DNA from: Wurfbainia villosa
Lineage: Eukaryota > Streptophyta > Magnoliopsida > Zingiberales > Zingiberaceae
Length of the DNA stretch: 64,000 bases
Assembly: GCA_025175895.1 (NCBI GenBank)
Contig: CM046005.1
Span: 64,938,325 to 65,002,324 of the forward strand
Reading direction: 5' to 3'
Part shown: positions 11,493 through 22,565 of the stretch, in pieces
How the letters are laid out: each line of letters opens with the position of its first letter
How positions within the stretch are numbered: the stretch's first letter is position 1
Program-made: the position numbers and the translations under genes
The notes under the pieces: model-generated
Database searches by the model: none
What the model saw: only the letters and a program-made list of their open reading frames with translations
What the model was told of the DNA's origin: nothing

Positions 11493-12811
11493 TGATGCAC
11501 GCAAATGCGACCTCAAATCTTGCGACGGGAACCATTGAGGACTCAAAGTGTGCACTCGCGCTCAACACTCGCAAGTGCACGGATGTCGTCAAGTAATAAA
11601 AAGATTATCGATCCTGCAGGGATTGAGATTTGAGTACCGATTGTTCAGTGGATGTTATTATTCGGAGTTTAACGTTAAGGATTGTGCTTATGAGGTTTGT
11701 TGGCGGTCCTAACTCTAGTATGGTGTCACACGGAAGAAGAGAAGGGTAGCTACGAGTCTTTTAAGGGAATTCTAGGATTTCGATTTCGCTTGTGTGTCGC
11801 AGAACACGCTATCAATTGGGTATTATCTAGACGTCTAACTATGGTCTTGTGGAAGGGACATCATACACTTCCTCGATGAGCCTTCGCATCTATCGGGAAC
11901 TATCTCTGCCATACCAGATCGACCCCTGGCTTTAGGACGGGATAGGCGATACGAAGATGCCAAATCAATCCATATGATGAGTCAGAACGTGTCCCATTTC
12001 CAACTCTATCACACCCTTCTATCCATGGTTACCAGAGATGAGGCCAACCCCTAGGTTCCTCCTTAATTCTCTTAAATCTTTAATACGAGGTTTGTCACCC
12101 CTCGTATCGGCTACGCATAGTAAATAGAAGACCAAAACCAACAGTTATCAATCTAAACAATCACCAATTGCAAATATAAAATCACGAACAGAAGTATATT
12201 TGAAATAACATGTTCTACGCACACAAACTACTCCATAATCCTAGAATCGAAGTATCTATTTCATAAAAGAAAGAGAAGAAACACAAGGCATGATTGAATT
12301 CATCATTACAATGCAGAAGATGTATAGAAAATAAATTACAGTGCTCTTTTATTCTTCTCTCTGGCATTGGAGCGCAGAATTTGATCCTCGAGCGATTTCC
12401 TTCCTCCCCGTTGTGAATTTTCGAAGCTTTTTAGGGCGTCGGAGTGTTGTCCCGCCCGTCGTGCCTCTCCCTAGGGCTTGGGCGTAGCTTCCTTTATATA
12501 GACATAAGGCCGGATCTTCTCGAAATCTGGAAAATAACAGAATCACTTCGAAATTGCCCAGCGCCACATGACCGTGTGAATTCACACGGTCAGGCCATGT
12601 GTGGCGTTGGGGTGCGAGCCATGTGGATTCACAGAGTCAGGGTGTGTGTCTTTCTGTTCTAGCTGCCAAATGCCTTCTTTTCGCTCCAAAAGTGCGCCAT
12701 TTCCTCCGTAGAATGCTGTCCTGCACATAAGAGTACAAAGAGCAGATATCCGAACTAGAAAATAGGAAATGCATGTAAAATCCTAAAATCTTATATATTT
12801 TGCTTACATCA
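11493..12811 (-). repeat. 3' LTR of gypsy C
   Basis: Begins tgatgcacgcaaatgcgacc and ends gcttacatca; the 1,319-bp LTR pairs with 36179-37521. A minus-strand TATA-like box (tctatataaagg, reverse of 12491-12502) and a 22-bp perfect palindrome centred on GAATTC (12570-12591) lie inside. The adjoining minus-strand polypurine tract, aagtctgggggaat, is at about 12812-12825. Confidence 0.85.
12491..12502 (-). promoter_or_regulatory. TATA-like box in gypsy C LTR
   Basis: On the minus strand the sequence is tctatataaagg. The same box is at 37143-37154 in the other LTR and at 54781-54791 in the related element G, a position suited to start transcription of the element. Confidence 0.5.
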
Positions 12812-12902
12812 ATTCCCCCAGACTTAAATCTTTGCTTGTCCTCAAGCAAACCTCAGTGCCATGAAATTTTAAAAAGTATTGTTCCATACTTAGCTTGTCA
12901 AC

Positions 12903-14097
12903 TGTTGGTGCAACAATGCCCCAAGCATTTATATGTTTTGATGTTTGGATAATCATCTAAGTTAGGCAATACTTTGTGATCTAATTGTGAACATGTTTAA
13001 GTGACAGGAAAATCTAAGTATGAAGACTTGGTAAAGGCAAAGTCCAAGTGTGATCTTGGCAAGAGAAGTCCAAGGAAAAGGTTTGGCGACATAAGACCAA
13101 GCATGTAGTCTTGGCGGCGTAAAGTCCAAATAGACCTTGGCAAAGGAAGTCCAAAGGCAAGTCTTGACAGCGTAAGTCCAAGCATGTAGTCTTGGTGGTG
13201 TAAAGTCCAAGCGCACTTTGGCAAAGGGAAACCCAAGACATGACAAAACCGAAGGAAGCTCTTGGAAGCAAAGTGCAAAGGATGAACAAGTCGCGGACTC
13301 GGAGGGATCCTGGAGGCGCAAGGCTTTAGGAAGAGCTAGAAGGTTGAGTCTAGGTCTAGGGAGTCAATTCAAGTATGAATTATTCATACTTGACAAGTAT
13401 CAGTCAACTGTTAGGGTGCTCGACTGAGTCAGGCTGAAAAGCTGACGAACAGTCGACTGATGTCGCCATCAGTCGACTGCCAAACAATGACAGTTGACTG
13501 ATCAAGTTAAACATGGGCACAGAATGGAGTCTCACTCGACTGCGCGTCGTGATCACTCGACTGATCACTCCATCAGTCGACTGATGGAGGGATCAGTCGA
13601 CTGATGAGCGTGCCGTTGGATGATGACGATTATGAATCCCACGAATCTCCGATCGCTCGGTGTGATGGTGATCTTATACATCAGTCGACTGATCGTGGCC
13701 CAACGGGAAAAACATCCCTCTCTCTATAAAAAGAGGGCTTGTGGTGGTTGTGAGGGTTAATGCTTACATTCTGATCATCCTGTCAAACCTCCACGAATTT
13801 TCTAAGGTTTCCCAGTGTTTTAATTCCCCTCCTCCTCTCTAAACTTCATCTTCATCTTTTGTAAGAAGAGGAGGGTTGTTGTAAAAAAAGAAAGCTTCTT
13901 AGTGAGATTGATTAGGGTTGATCCACCTTAAGGATCGCCGTGGAGTAGGAGCGTTATCTTCGAACCACGTAAAAGCTTTGTGTTAGCATTGTGTTTTCAT
14001 TTCTATTACTATTGTATTTGTTGTGCTTCCACTAACCATTTTTGTAGAAATGAAAACAAGCTATTCACCCCCCTCTAGCTTCCAAGGATCCCCTACA
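12903..14097 (+). repeat. 5' LTR of copia A
   Basis: A 1,195-bp LTR with ends TGTTGG and CCTACA. It contains 'aagtccaagc..cttggc' repeats (13010-13240), then a cluster of GTCGAC palindromes including a perfect 20-bp palindrome at 13569-13588, then a TATA box and the 'ctattcacccccctctag' block near its 3' end. Clusters of palindromes in the LTR are a known Sirevirus trait. Confidence 0.88.
13724..13733 (+). promoter_or_regulatory. TATA box of copia A 5' LTR
   Basis: The sequence ctataaaaag lies in a CT-rich context about 370 bp before the LTR end. The same box is at 30403-30412 in the 3' LTR. Confidence 0.6.
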
Positions 14098-14115
14098 AGT
14101 GGTATCAGAGCCCGG
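14098..14115 (+). other. Primer binding site of copia A
   Basis: agtggtatcagagcccgg follows the LTR directly. TGGTATCAGAGC is complementary to the 3' end of initiator tRNA-Met, the usual primer of plant copia elements. Confidence 0.85.
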
Positions 14116-14150
14116 ATCGCATCGGAAGATCTAACAATCAACCGGAGCAC

Positions 14151-15770
14151 GATGGCTTTCTAGGAGGGGTATAGCACGGCGAGACCTCCTTTCTTCAACG
14201 ACAATGACTTCGGCTATTGGAAAGGTAGGATGGAATACTACCTCATGAATGACATCGAAAATTGGTTTAGTATTGTAGACGGATTCGAGAAGTCGGTCGA
14301 CGAACATGGAGCGCCAATACCGACCAAAGATTGGACGAGGGATATGACCAAGAAGGCGCAAGCAAATGCAAAGGCAACAACCACACTCCAATGTGGTCTA
14401 TCAAAGGAGCAATTGTCCAAGGTCGGACCCTTCAACTCTGCTAAAGAGCTTTGGGAGAAGCTCATCGAATTGAATGAAGGATCAAAAGAGACGAGGAGAG
14501 CCAAGAGGGACCTCTTGATAGGCCAACTCCAAAACTTTGCCATGAAGACCAATGAGACCGTGAGCCAAATGCACGATCACTTCAAGGAAGTAGTCAACGT
14601 ACTACATGTGATAGGTGAGAAGGTCGACAACTGAGAACTTGTGAGGTATGTACTCCAAGCCTTCCCTAGAACAACCTTGTGGGCTTCAATGGTAGATGCC
14701 TATAAGGTCTCTAGGGATCTTTCTTTGGTTAAATTAGATGAGCTCTTTTGTGAATTTGAATTGCACGAGCAAGATAATACTTCATCAAAAGAGAAAGGTA
14801 TAGCTCTTTTTGTAGGGAAGAAGGACAAAAATAAGAAGGAGAAGAAAGAGGTCTCTTCCTCATCCGAATTCGAGGAGAAATCATCAAGTAGCGACGACGA
14901 GCTATCGGCTAGTGAGGTAGCTCACTATGTGAAGAAGTTTGGTGGGAGGCCAAGGAAACTCACCAAGAAAGATGTGAGGAGGATGTTCCAATCCTCCAAA
15001 GGTAAAACCTCAACTAGTTCAATTCCTACATCTAATGTAACTTGTTATGCTTGCAACAAGAAAGGACATATCAAGCCAAATTGCCCAGAACTAAAGAAGA
15101 AGGAGGAGAAGGAAAAGAAAAAGAAGGAAAAGAAGAAGAAGGAGGCAATGGTGGCACAAACATGGGACACACTAAGCTTGGAGGACTCTTCCGATGATGA
15201 AGAAATGTGTTATGCCACCCGGAACCTAGCTCTCATGGCCTTGGAGGAGGAAGCCGGGAGCTCAAGTGAGGAGTCTTCATCCTCATCCTCAAGCGACGAA
15301 TCATCATCAAGTGATGATGAGGTAAGAGACTCCCCTAGGATAGATTTACTTTATAAAACTATTGCATGCCTTCAAAATGCCTTAAATAGATCAAAAACTA
15401 GGATTAAGGACTTAAAAGTAGAACTTAAATCACTCAAAAATGTATACCATCTTGTGATGATGCATGTACACTTAGGAATGAGAATGATGAACTTAGGAAA
15501 GAAATAGGTGATTTACATGCATGTTTAGAAAAGTTTACAAATGGGTCCAAATATCTTGACATGATTCTTAGGAACCAAAGAGTCATTTATAACAAGGCCG
15601 GCATAGGATACAAGCCTAAGGAAAAAGAAGTAGCCTTCACCTCTCTAATTAGTAGAAAACCAACCATTAGGAGCAAGGCTAAAAAGGCTTGGGTCCCCAA
15701 AAGTTATATAGTTGATGCTATCGGTCCCAAAATTTGGGTGCCTAAGGCTTGCATTTTTCATGTTGTATAG
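14151..15770 (+). pseudogene. Copia A gag (Sirevirus-type), disrupted
   Basis: The reading frame starts with ATG at 14151, has a TAG at codon 4, then runs through 14230-14634, a TGA at 14632-14634, and 14641-15507. A shift near 15440-15510 moves it to the frame of 15561-15770. The N-terminal half is a UBN2-type copia gag domain (FNDNDFGYWKGRMEYYL-type start, LWEKLIELNEGS, RTTLWASMVDAY). Serine/acidic low-complexity segments flank a CCHC zinc knuckle (CYACNKKGHIKPNC) at about 15044-15085. Gag forms the virus-like particle and binds element RNA through the knuckle. The same protein is seen less damaged in element I (61940-63562). At least two stops and one frameshift make it a pseudogene. Confidence 0.85.
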
Positions 15771-17120
15771 GTAGAAGAACCAAGCTTATGGATTATTGAT
15801 AGTGGGTGCTCAAAACACATGACCGGTGATGAGAGAAAATTTTCCATCATCAACCACACTAGCAAGGGGAAGGTATCTTTTGAAAATAGTGGTAAACTTA
15901 AGATTCTAGGAAAAGACACAATTGAGGTATCCCCCAACGTTGCCATTCATAAAGTGTTATTAGTTAAAAATATGAAATTTAATTTGCTTAGTGTAAGCCA
16001 ACTATGTGATGCCAATTTTGATATTCAATTTGATTCTTCAAAATGTTTCATAAGACACAAAACTTTAAATGATTGCATGTTAGTAGGCTTTAGGAAATCA
16101 AATATATACTATGTTGATTTATCCTATGCTACTAATGCTTCTACCAAGTATCTTATTGCAAAAGAAGAAGAGAGTTGACTTTGGCATAGGAGGCTAGAGC
16201 ACATTAATATGAAGAACATTACCAAAATAGCCAAAATGAAGTTAGTCAAGGGGTTGCCAAAAGTTAAGTATCTCAAGGACAAAATGTGTGATGCATGCCA
16301 AGAAGGGAAACAATCAAAAACATCATACAAAGGTAAAACTTTACTTAGTACCGCTTTATCTTTAGAACTATTGCATATGGACTTATTTGATTGTCATAGT
16401 ACTCCTTCCATGATTGGTATTAAATATTGCTTAGTAATTGTAGATGATTTTTCTAGATTTACTTGGGTATTTTTCATGAAAAATAAGGATGAAACTCTAG
16501 GAATAATCATAGGATTTAGCAAGAGAGTAGAGAATGAAAGGAAACTCAAAATCAACCGGATCCGTAGTGATCATGGTGGAGAATTTGAGAATTCTAACTT
16601 CTCAAACTTTTGCTTAGAATAAGGGTACAAGCATGAATTTTTTTGTCCTAGAACACCCCAACAAAATGGGGTTATGGAAAGGAAAAATCGTGCCCTACAA
16701 GAAGCGGCTAGGACTATGCTTAATGCATATTCTTTACCTAGCTGCTTATGGGCGGAAGCGGTCAACACCGCTTGCTATATCCAAAATAGGGTTTTAATTC
16801 ATAGATTTTTAGGAAAAACCCCATTTGAATTATGGAATAGTACAATTCCAACAATTCACTATTTTAAAGTCTTTGGATGCAAAGTCTATATTTTAAACAC
16901 CAAAGACAACCTAGGTAAATTTGAGTCCAAAGCGGATGAGGAAATCCTAGTTGGATACTCATCCACTAGTGTAGGGTATAGAGTTTATAATAAAAGAACT
17001 CAAAAGATTGAGGAATCTTCAAATGTTCAATTTGATGAAACCTCTAATACATACCCTAGAAAATCCCCCATTGATGATGATATCAATGACAAAAATCAAG
17101 AAATTATTTTCAAGATTTAA
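15771..17120 (+). pseudogene. Copia A protease and integrase, disrupted
   Basis: This follows gag in one frame. The aspartic protease motif WIIDSGCSKHMTGD lies at about 15787-15828, followed by LLSVSQL, the usual end of the copia protease region. A TGA stop at 16176-16178 precedes the GAG-pre-integrase zinc finger (LWHRRLEHIN...CDACQEGK). The DDE integrase core follows, with DLFD..., VDDFSRFTW, RSDHGGEF, a TAA at 16620-16622, and PQQNGVMERKNR. Integrase would insert the cDNA, making the 5-bp duplications seen around these elements. The frame ends at 17118-17120 and the following RT is in another frame. Confidence 0.85.
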
Positions 17121-17149
17121 CTTTAGGGGGTAATGATCAAGGGGGAGAG

Positions 17150-18162
17150 TTGAATCAAGGGGGAGTAAGAGGTGATTCCGATGATGAAAGAAGAGTTGAG
17201 GATAATCATGATCAAAATCAACTTAATACACCTCCTAGAACCATAAGAGTTCATCAAAATCACCCTCTAGATCAAATTGTAGGTGAATTATCTCAAGGAG
17301 TTAAGACTAGGTCATTTCATAGAGATCCCTCTAGTCATATAGCACTAATCTCCCAAATTGAGCCCAAAACAATCAATGACGCATTACTTGATCCGAATTG
17401 GATCTTAGCAATGCAAGATGAATTGGCTCAATTTGAAAGGATTCAAGTATGAGAGTTAGTTCCTAGACCTAATGACAATACCATCATTACTACAAGATGG
17501 GTCTTTAGGAACAAACTAGATGATCAAGGAAATATTACTAGGAATAAGGCAAGGTTAGTTGCAAGAGGCTTTAATCAAGTTGAAAGACTTGACTATGATG
17601 AAACATATGCCCCGGTTGCTAGGTTAGAGTCTATTAGGATCCTATTAGGGTATGCCTCTTATATGAGTTTTAAACTCCATCAAATGGATGTTAAATCGGT
17701 ATTCCTAAATGGGTTCATTAAGCAGGAAGTATATGTAGAACAACCTCTCGGGTTTGAAAGCATAGACTATCCAAACCATGTATTTAAATTTAAAAAGGCT
17801 TTATATGGTTTGAAACAAGCTCCCCAGGCTTGGTATGAAAGATTTTCATCTTTCTTAATCTCTAAGGACTTTAGGAGGGATAATGTAGATCAAACTCTTT
17901 TTATAAAGTCAACATCAAAGGACATCTTTGTAGCCCAAGTATATGTTGATGACATTATCTTTGGGTCAACAAATGATGAACTCCTTCAAAACTTTATTAA
18001 GAATATGGAAAATGAGTTTGAGATGAGTCTAGTTGGGGAACTAAATTTCTTCCTAGGATTACAAGTCAAACAAACAAGTGAAGGAATTTATATTTACCAA
18101 ACCAAATATGCTAAGAAAATGATTAAGAAATTTGGTTTGGAAAATGCTAAGGTAGTTTCAAC
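17150..18162 (+). pseudogene. Copia A reverse transcriptase, cut by copia B
   Basis: The frame of 17150-17452 continues after a TGA (17450-17452) through 17663-18162. RT motifs seen in order: RWVFRNK, KARLVARGF, DYDETYAPVAR, LHQMDVKSVFLNG, ALYGLKQAPQAWYERF, QVYVDDIIFGST (catalytic YVDD) and LNFFLGLQVKQ. The ORF is cut at 18162 by copia B and resumes with the RNase H part at 27741; one copy of tcaac must be discounted to restore the frame. RT copies the element RNA into DNA. Confidence 0.88.
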
Positions 18163-20380
18163 TGTTGGGTTTCCGGCACCGCGACGAGTGTGTGTTCGAA
18201 CATGTTTTGTAAACATGTGCACAGCGGAAGAAATAAAAATAATAAATCTACATTTATTACAACACACACAACACACGCATGCATAGTACAACATGTGTAG
18301 ACATAACCGTAAATTTAAATTTGCAATAAAAGGAAATTTAACTACGTTATACCTTTCGTATTACGTGTAGCGGGAACGGCATCAACCGGAACGAACCTCG
18401 CTAGAATCGTCTCTATCCGTATCCACGCCGAGTATTCTTAGGATGACTTCGCTAAGCCACGAGCTTCATCTTCGTATGGGTTACTAGCCTCGTGTTGAAG
18501 ACGACGTGATCGAGAGATGATTACGATCCGAATCCAAATTCGGATCCTAATACGAGTTCTCAAAACTCGCTTCTCCGGAGAGGTATTCGTCAACCAATTG
18601 ACGAATACTTCGTCCTCCACCTCAGAGGATTACCGGAGATCGAATCCCTGGTAAATTAGCCGCTGTCGGAGCTCAAACCGTCGTCCAAACGACGCTCCGA
18701 CGAGAGGAGAACAAGCTGTCCAGAAAACTGGACAGCTTTGGTGGAGGTGATAGGCGCCGGCCAACCAAGGGAGATAGAGCTCACCTTGATGCCAAACTTG
18801 AAGGAGATCACCGGAGCACTAACCGGCAGCAGCTCGACGCCGGCGAAGGAAGCAGTAGCGACGCCGGTTGGAGGAGCTTTGGGCGGCGGCAATAGGTTGG
18901 CACCGAGAGCTCCAAGGAGGAGGTGGGCGGCAACCTTAGGGCTAGGGGTTTTTGGATTAGAGCTTAATTATCCTTTAAGCCCTCTTTTATAGAGAACTAA
19001 TTCTCTTAATGGTTATTGGATCATAACCATTAGGCCTGTTAACCCGCTCCATTAAGATAAGTTAAAATAAACCAAACCATGATGGTTTATTTTAAGTTAA
19101 AACGAACCGAACCAACTTTTGGTTCATTCGTTTAAAATAAACCAAACCCTTTGGTTTATTCTCCTCCATTGGATTAGAACCAAACCATTTTGGTTCATCC
19201 ATTACGTCTTCATAAGACTCGGCCCATCCACGCTTCCATTGCGACTGAAACGATTTCATGCTCGCTTTATGTTTGGTCCAACCAAACCTAGTTTCTCTCG
19301 GTCTGAGAATCCCATTCTCAAGCTCGTTTTAAATCCTTTGGATTATGCTCGTTGTGCGTGTGACCAAATAGGTTCTCGGTTTATGTTGGCCGTCTATAAT
19401 TAACCATTAATTATAGAACGATCATGAGTGGCACCTAGTAGTACATCATGATCCCCAATTAACCGAAAAGATCAACGGTTGATCCAGAACTATTTCTGAA
19501 ACCTTTCAGCAGCTCGAATGATTCGTGCCCCATTCCCTTCACTCATCTTATACCCACTTGGTTCAGGACATGGTCTATTGTGTCAGTCCCCACTAGGCTG
19601 ACTACGTCACACCTAGCCCAAGTATCATTTCCTCGTCCTACAGATTCTAGTTACTCCACATGTATCGAAGAGTACCTTACTCTAAACATGTAATGCTTTG
19701 GCCAAAGACTTTAGTAACAATCCGACGAGAGGCCATGGGTATACATCTCCTCGCAAGGAGTGGTGAATCCTTTATAGGCTATTCAAACACATTCGATCAC
19801 TTCGACTTATACCCAATCATCCCGGGTCCACATCTCCTTAGAGATGCTTGCTTAAGATGTCAAAGCATAAGTCTCTATGATCAAGATGACTTGAATACCG
19901 CAAGTCAAAGGAACATCGCACTTAAGCCACAGTAAGAACTTCATTGACATATCTATATATGCAGAGAACCATATGAAGTCTTACGGCTGGTCACTCCAAT
20001 GAACTAGTTACCATAACTAGCATCCACGATTAACTCCGGGCATCACTATGTCTCCAGCCAGTGAGAATCAGCTGCTTGGATACACCAAGGAGTATACCTC
20101 GTGCTAGTCTCGATAGAATTGATGGTGTCCAAATCCATCAATTCATCGACTAGGGATTATTCCGATACATCACAATTACACATGCAGAGATACTCACTAG
20201 TTGTGATCCAATCACAAATTCTCTCATGCTGTGAATCGTATCGTGGACATTCAGTAAATGAGTTTAAGATCCAATCAAATACATAAAACATGTATATTCA
20301 AATAGTGAATCTTCATTTATCATATAAATGGTTCATACATAAGGCGATTGCCTTAGGACATCTCTCATATATTACTAACA
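18163..20380 (-). repeat. 3' LTR of copia B
   Basis: The LTR is 2,218 bp and pairs with 25530-27735. Small indels and substitutions separate the two (for example the block around 18440-18480 versus 25810-25840), so the insertion is not very recent. The minus-strand purine tract ggccaagtgggagtc (20381-20395) adjoins it. Confidence 0.88.
18981..18994 (-). promoter_or_regulatory. TATA box of copia B LTR
   Basis: ctctataaaagagg on the minus strand; repeated at 26339-26352 in the 5' LTR and, slightly changed, at 50427-50439 in the solo LTR. Confidence 0.55.
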
Positions 20381-20395
20381 GACTCCCACTTGGCC

Positions 20396-22565
20396 TAATG
20401 CCAATCGCTACGGTATCCAATACCATAAGCTCGAACATGACCCTCAAACTTATTTTGAGGTAATGCCTTAGTCAAGGGATCCGCTAAGTTCCTTTCAGTG
20501 GGAATTTTCTCGATTTGTATTTCGTTCCTACTGATGATTTCTCTGATAAGATGATAGCGGCGAAGCACATGTTTGAATCATTGATGAGACCACATCAAGT
20601 TCAAAGATGAACTTCTTGATCCAAACCGCTTCCTTTGTTGCTTCCAAAGCTGCAACATATTCTGCCTTAGTGGCAGAATCCGCTATAGTGTCAAGCTTGG
20701 AACCTTTCCAACTTATTGCGCCTCCATTCTAGGTGAATACATACCAAGACTGAGACATGGAATCATCCTTGTTTGTCTGGAGCTGGCATCCATATACCCA
20801 CGTATCACCATGTACCCTTCTCCATATATTAGGAACACATCCTTAGTTCTTCTCAAGTACTTAAAGATCATCTTAACAACCACCCAATAATCCATTCCCG
20901 GATCAGACTGGTATCTGATCGTGACACTTAGAGCATACGATACATCGGGCCTTGTACATAACATAGCATACATGATAGATCCTATTGCGGATGCATAGGG
21001 AATCGTACTCATGCAAATCCTCTCATCTTCTGTGCGCGGACACATAGACTTCGAAAGGTGTACCCCATGCCTGATGGGTAAGAAACCTTTCTTGGATTCC
21101 GACATGCTAAACCTTTTTAGCACTCGGTCTATATATGTAGACTGCGAAAGACCAAGCAACCATTTCGATCTATCTCTATAGATCTTAATCCCGAGGATGT
21201 AGGTTGCTTCTCCCAGGTCTTTCATGGAGAATGTCTTGGATAACCAAACCTTCACTGACTGTAAGATTGAAACATTGTTTCCTATAAGTAGTATGTCATC
21301 GACATACAATACTAGGAACACGACTGCACTCCCACTAACCTTCTTGTACACACAAGGTTCGTCTGGATTTTGTGAGAAATCAAACTTTTTGATTGTCTCA
21401 TCAAAACGGATATTCGACTCTGGATGCTTGCTTCAATCCATAAATGGACCATCGCAATTTGCATACCTTGGTTTTATCAACCGATGTGAAACCCTCAGGC
21501 TGTATCATATACACGTCCTCGAGCAGGTTTCCATTAAGGAAAGCTGTTTTCATATCCATCTGCCATATCTCATAATCATAATGAGCCGCTATGGCCAGGA
21601 GCATCCGAATGGATTTAAGCATAGCTACAGGCGAATAGGTTTTGTCATAATCAACACCTTGCTTTTGACGATATCCTTTCGCCACCAATCTAGCCTTATA
21701 GGTAATCACATTACCATCCATGTCGGTTTTCTTCTTGAAAACCCACTTGCACCCTATAGGCTTTATGCCTTCAGGTGGGTCAACCAAGTTCCAAACTTGG
21801 TTTTCATACATGGAATCCATTTCCGACTTCATGGCACCAAGCCACTTATCCCTTTCTGAACTTTTCAGCACTTCTTCATAACTGGTAGGCTCCTCATCAT
21901 CAATGAGTAACACGTCGTTCGATTCACTTATGAGAAATCCATATCTCTCAGGAATATTGCGTGTTCTACCAGATCTACGAAGATGTGGTGTTACAATAGG
22001 TCTAGCCGATTGCTCATCACTATGAGTTGTCGGCTGTTGTGCTTCACCAGGTATCTCATTAATGTCTATTTGAGTCTCTCGAGCCTCCTCAATCTCGATG
22101 ACACTCCCACTGTTTTCTTGCAAGAGAAACTCTTTCTCTAGAAACACAGCATGCCTTGAAACACACACCTTTTTTTCCACAGGATGATAGAATTGGTAAC
22201 CTCTTGTTTCCTTAGGGTATCCAACAAATAGACATTTATCAGACTTAGCATCCAATTTGTCTGATACAGTCCGCTTCACATAAGTAGGACAACCCCATAT
22301 CTTCAAGTAAGATACATGAGGTTTCTTACTATTCCATATCTCATATGGAGTAGTTGAGACTACCTTGGTAGGCATTCTGTTTAACAAGTAAACAGCTGTC
22401 TGAAGTGCATAGCCCCAAAAGGACTTGGGAAGAGTCGCATGATTCATCATTGACCTGACCATGTCCAACAAGGTCCGGTTACGCCTCTCAGATACACCAT
22501 TATGCTGTGGTGTATATGGCGGAGTCCATTGAGACAATATACCATTGTCTCTTAGATAATCAAGA
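20396..22565 (-). pseudogene. Copia B integrase C-part, reverse transcriptase and RNase H, disrupted
   Basis: From 22537 leftward the frame carries PYTPQHNGVSERRNRTL, SFWGYALQTAVYLLNRMPTK and the RT motifs GCKWVFKKK, KARLVAKGYRQKQGVDY, WQMDMKTAFLNG and SIYGLKQASR. Near 21415 a frameshift moves it to the frame of 20713-21351, which has the catalytic motif VLYVDDILLIGNN, DLGEATYILGIKI and RPDVSYALS. The RNase H part (20400-20760) is further broken: TKAEYVAA is recognisable and the terminal NLADPLTKALPQNKFEGH block is present, but a stretch with the central RNase H residues is missing near 20570-20590. The protein would be polyprotein Pol; this copy cannot make it. Confidence 0.85.

Noticed and set aside
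11241..11555. ORF with repeated 'SHGYLAM' peptide (also 40233-40579, 12962-13321, 53163-53488)
   Set aside because: Translation of the LTR minisatellite, not a protein repeat family.
18738..18992. ORFs of 60-95 codons in the B-family LTRs (also 19660-19935, 26096-26350, 27018-27290, 51102-51389) that look conserved
   Set aside because: They recur only because the LTRs are copies of each other; no codon-like substitution pattern is visible, and they lie on the strand opposite to transcription.
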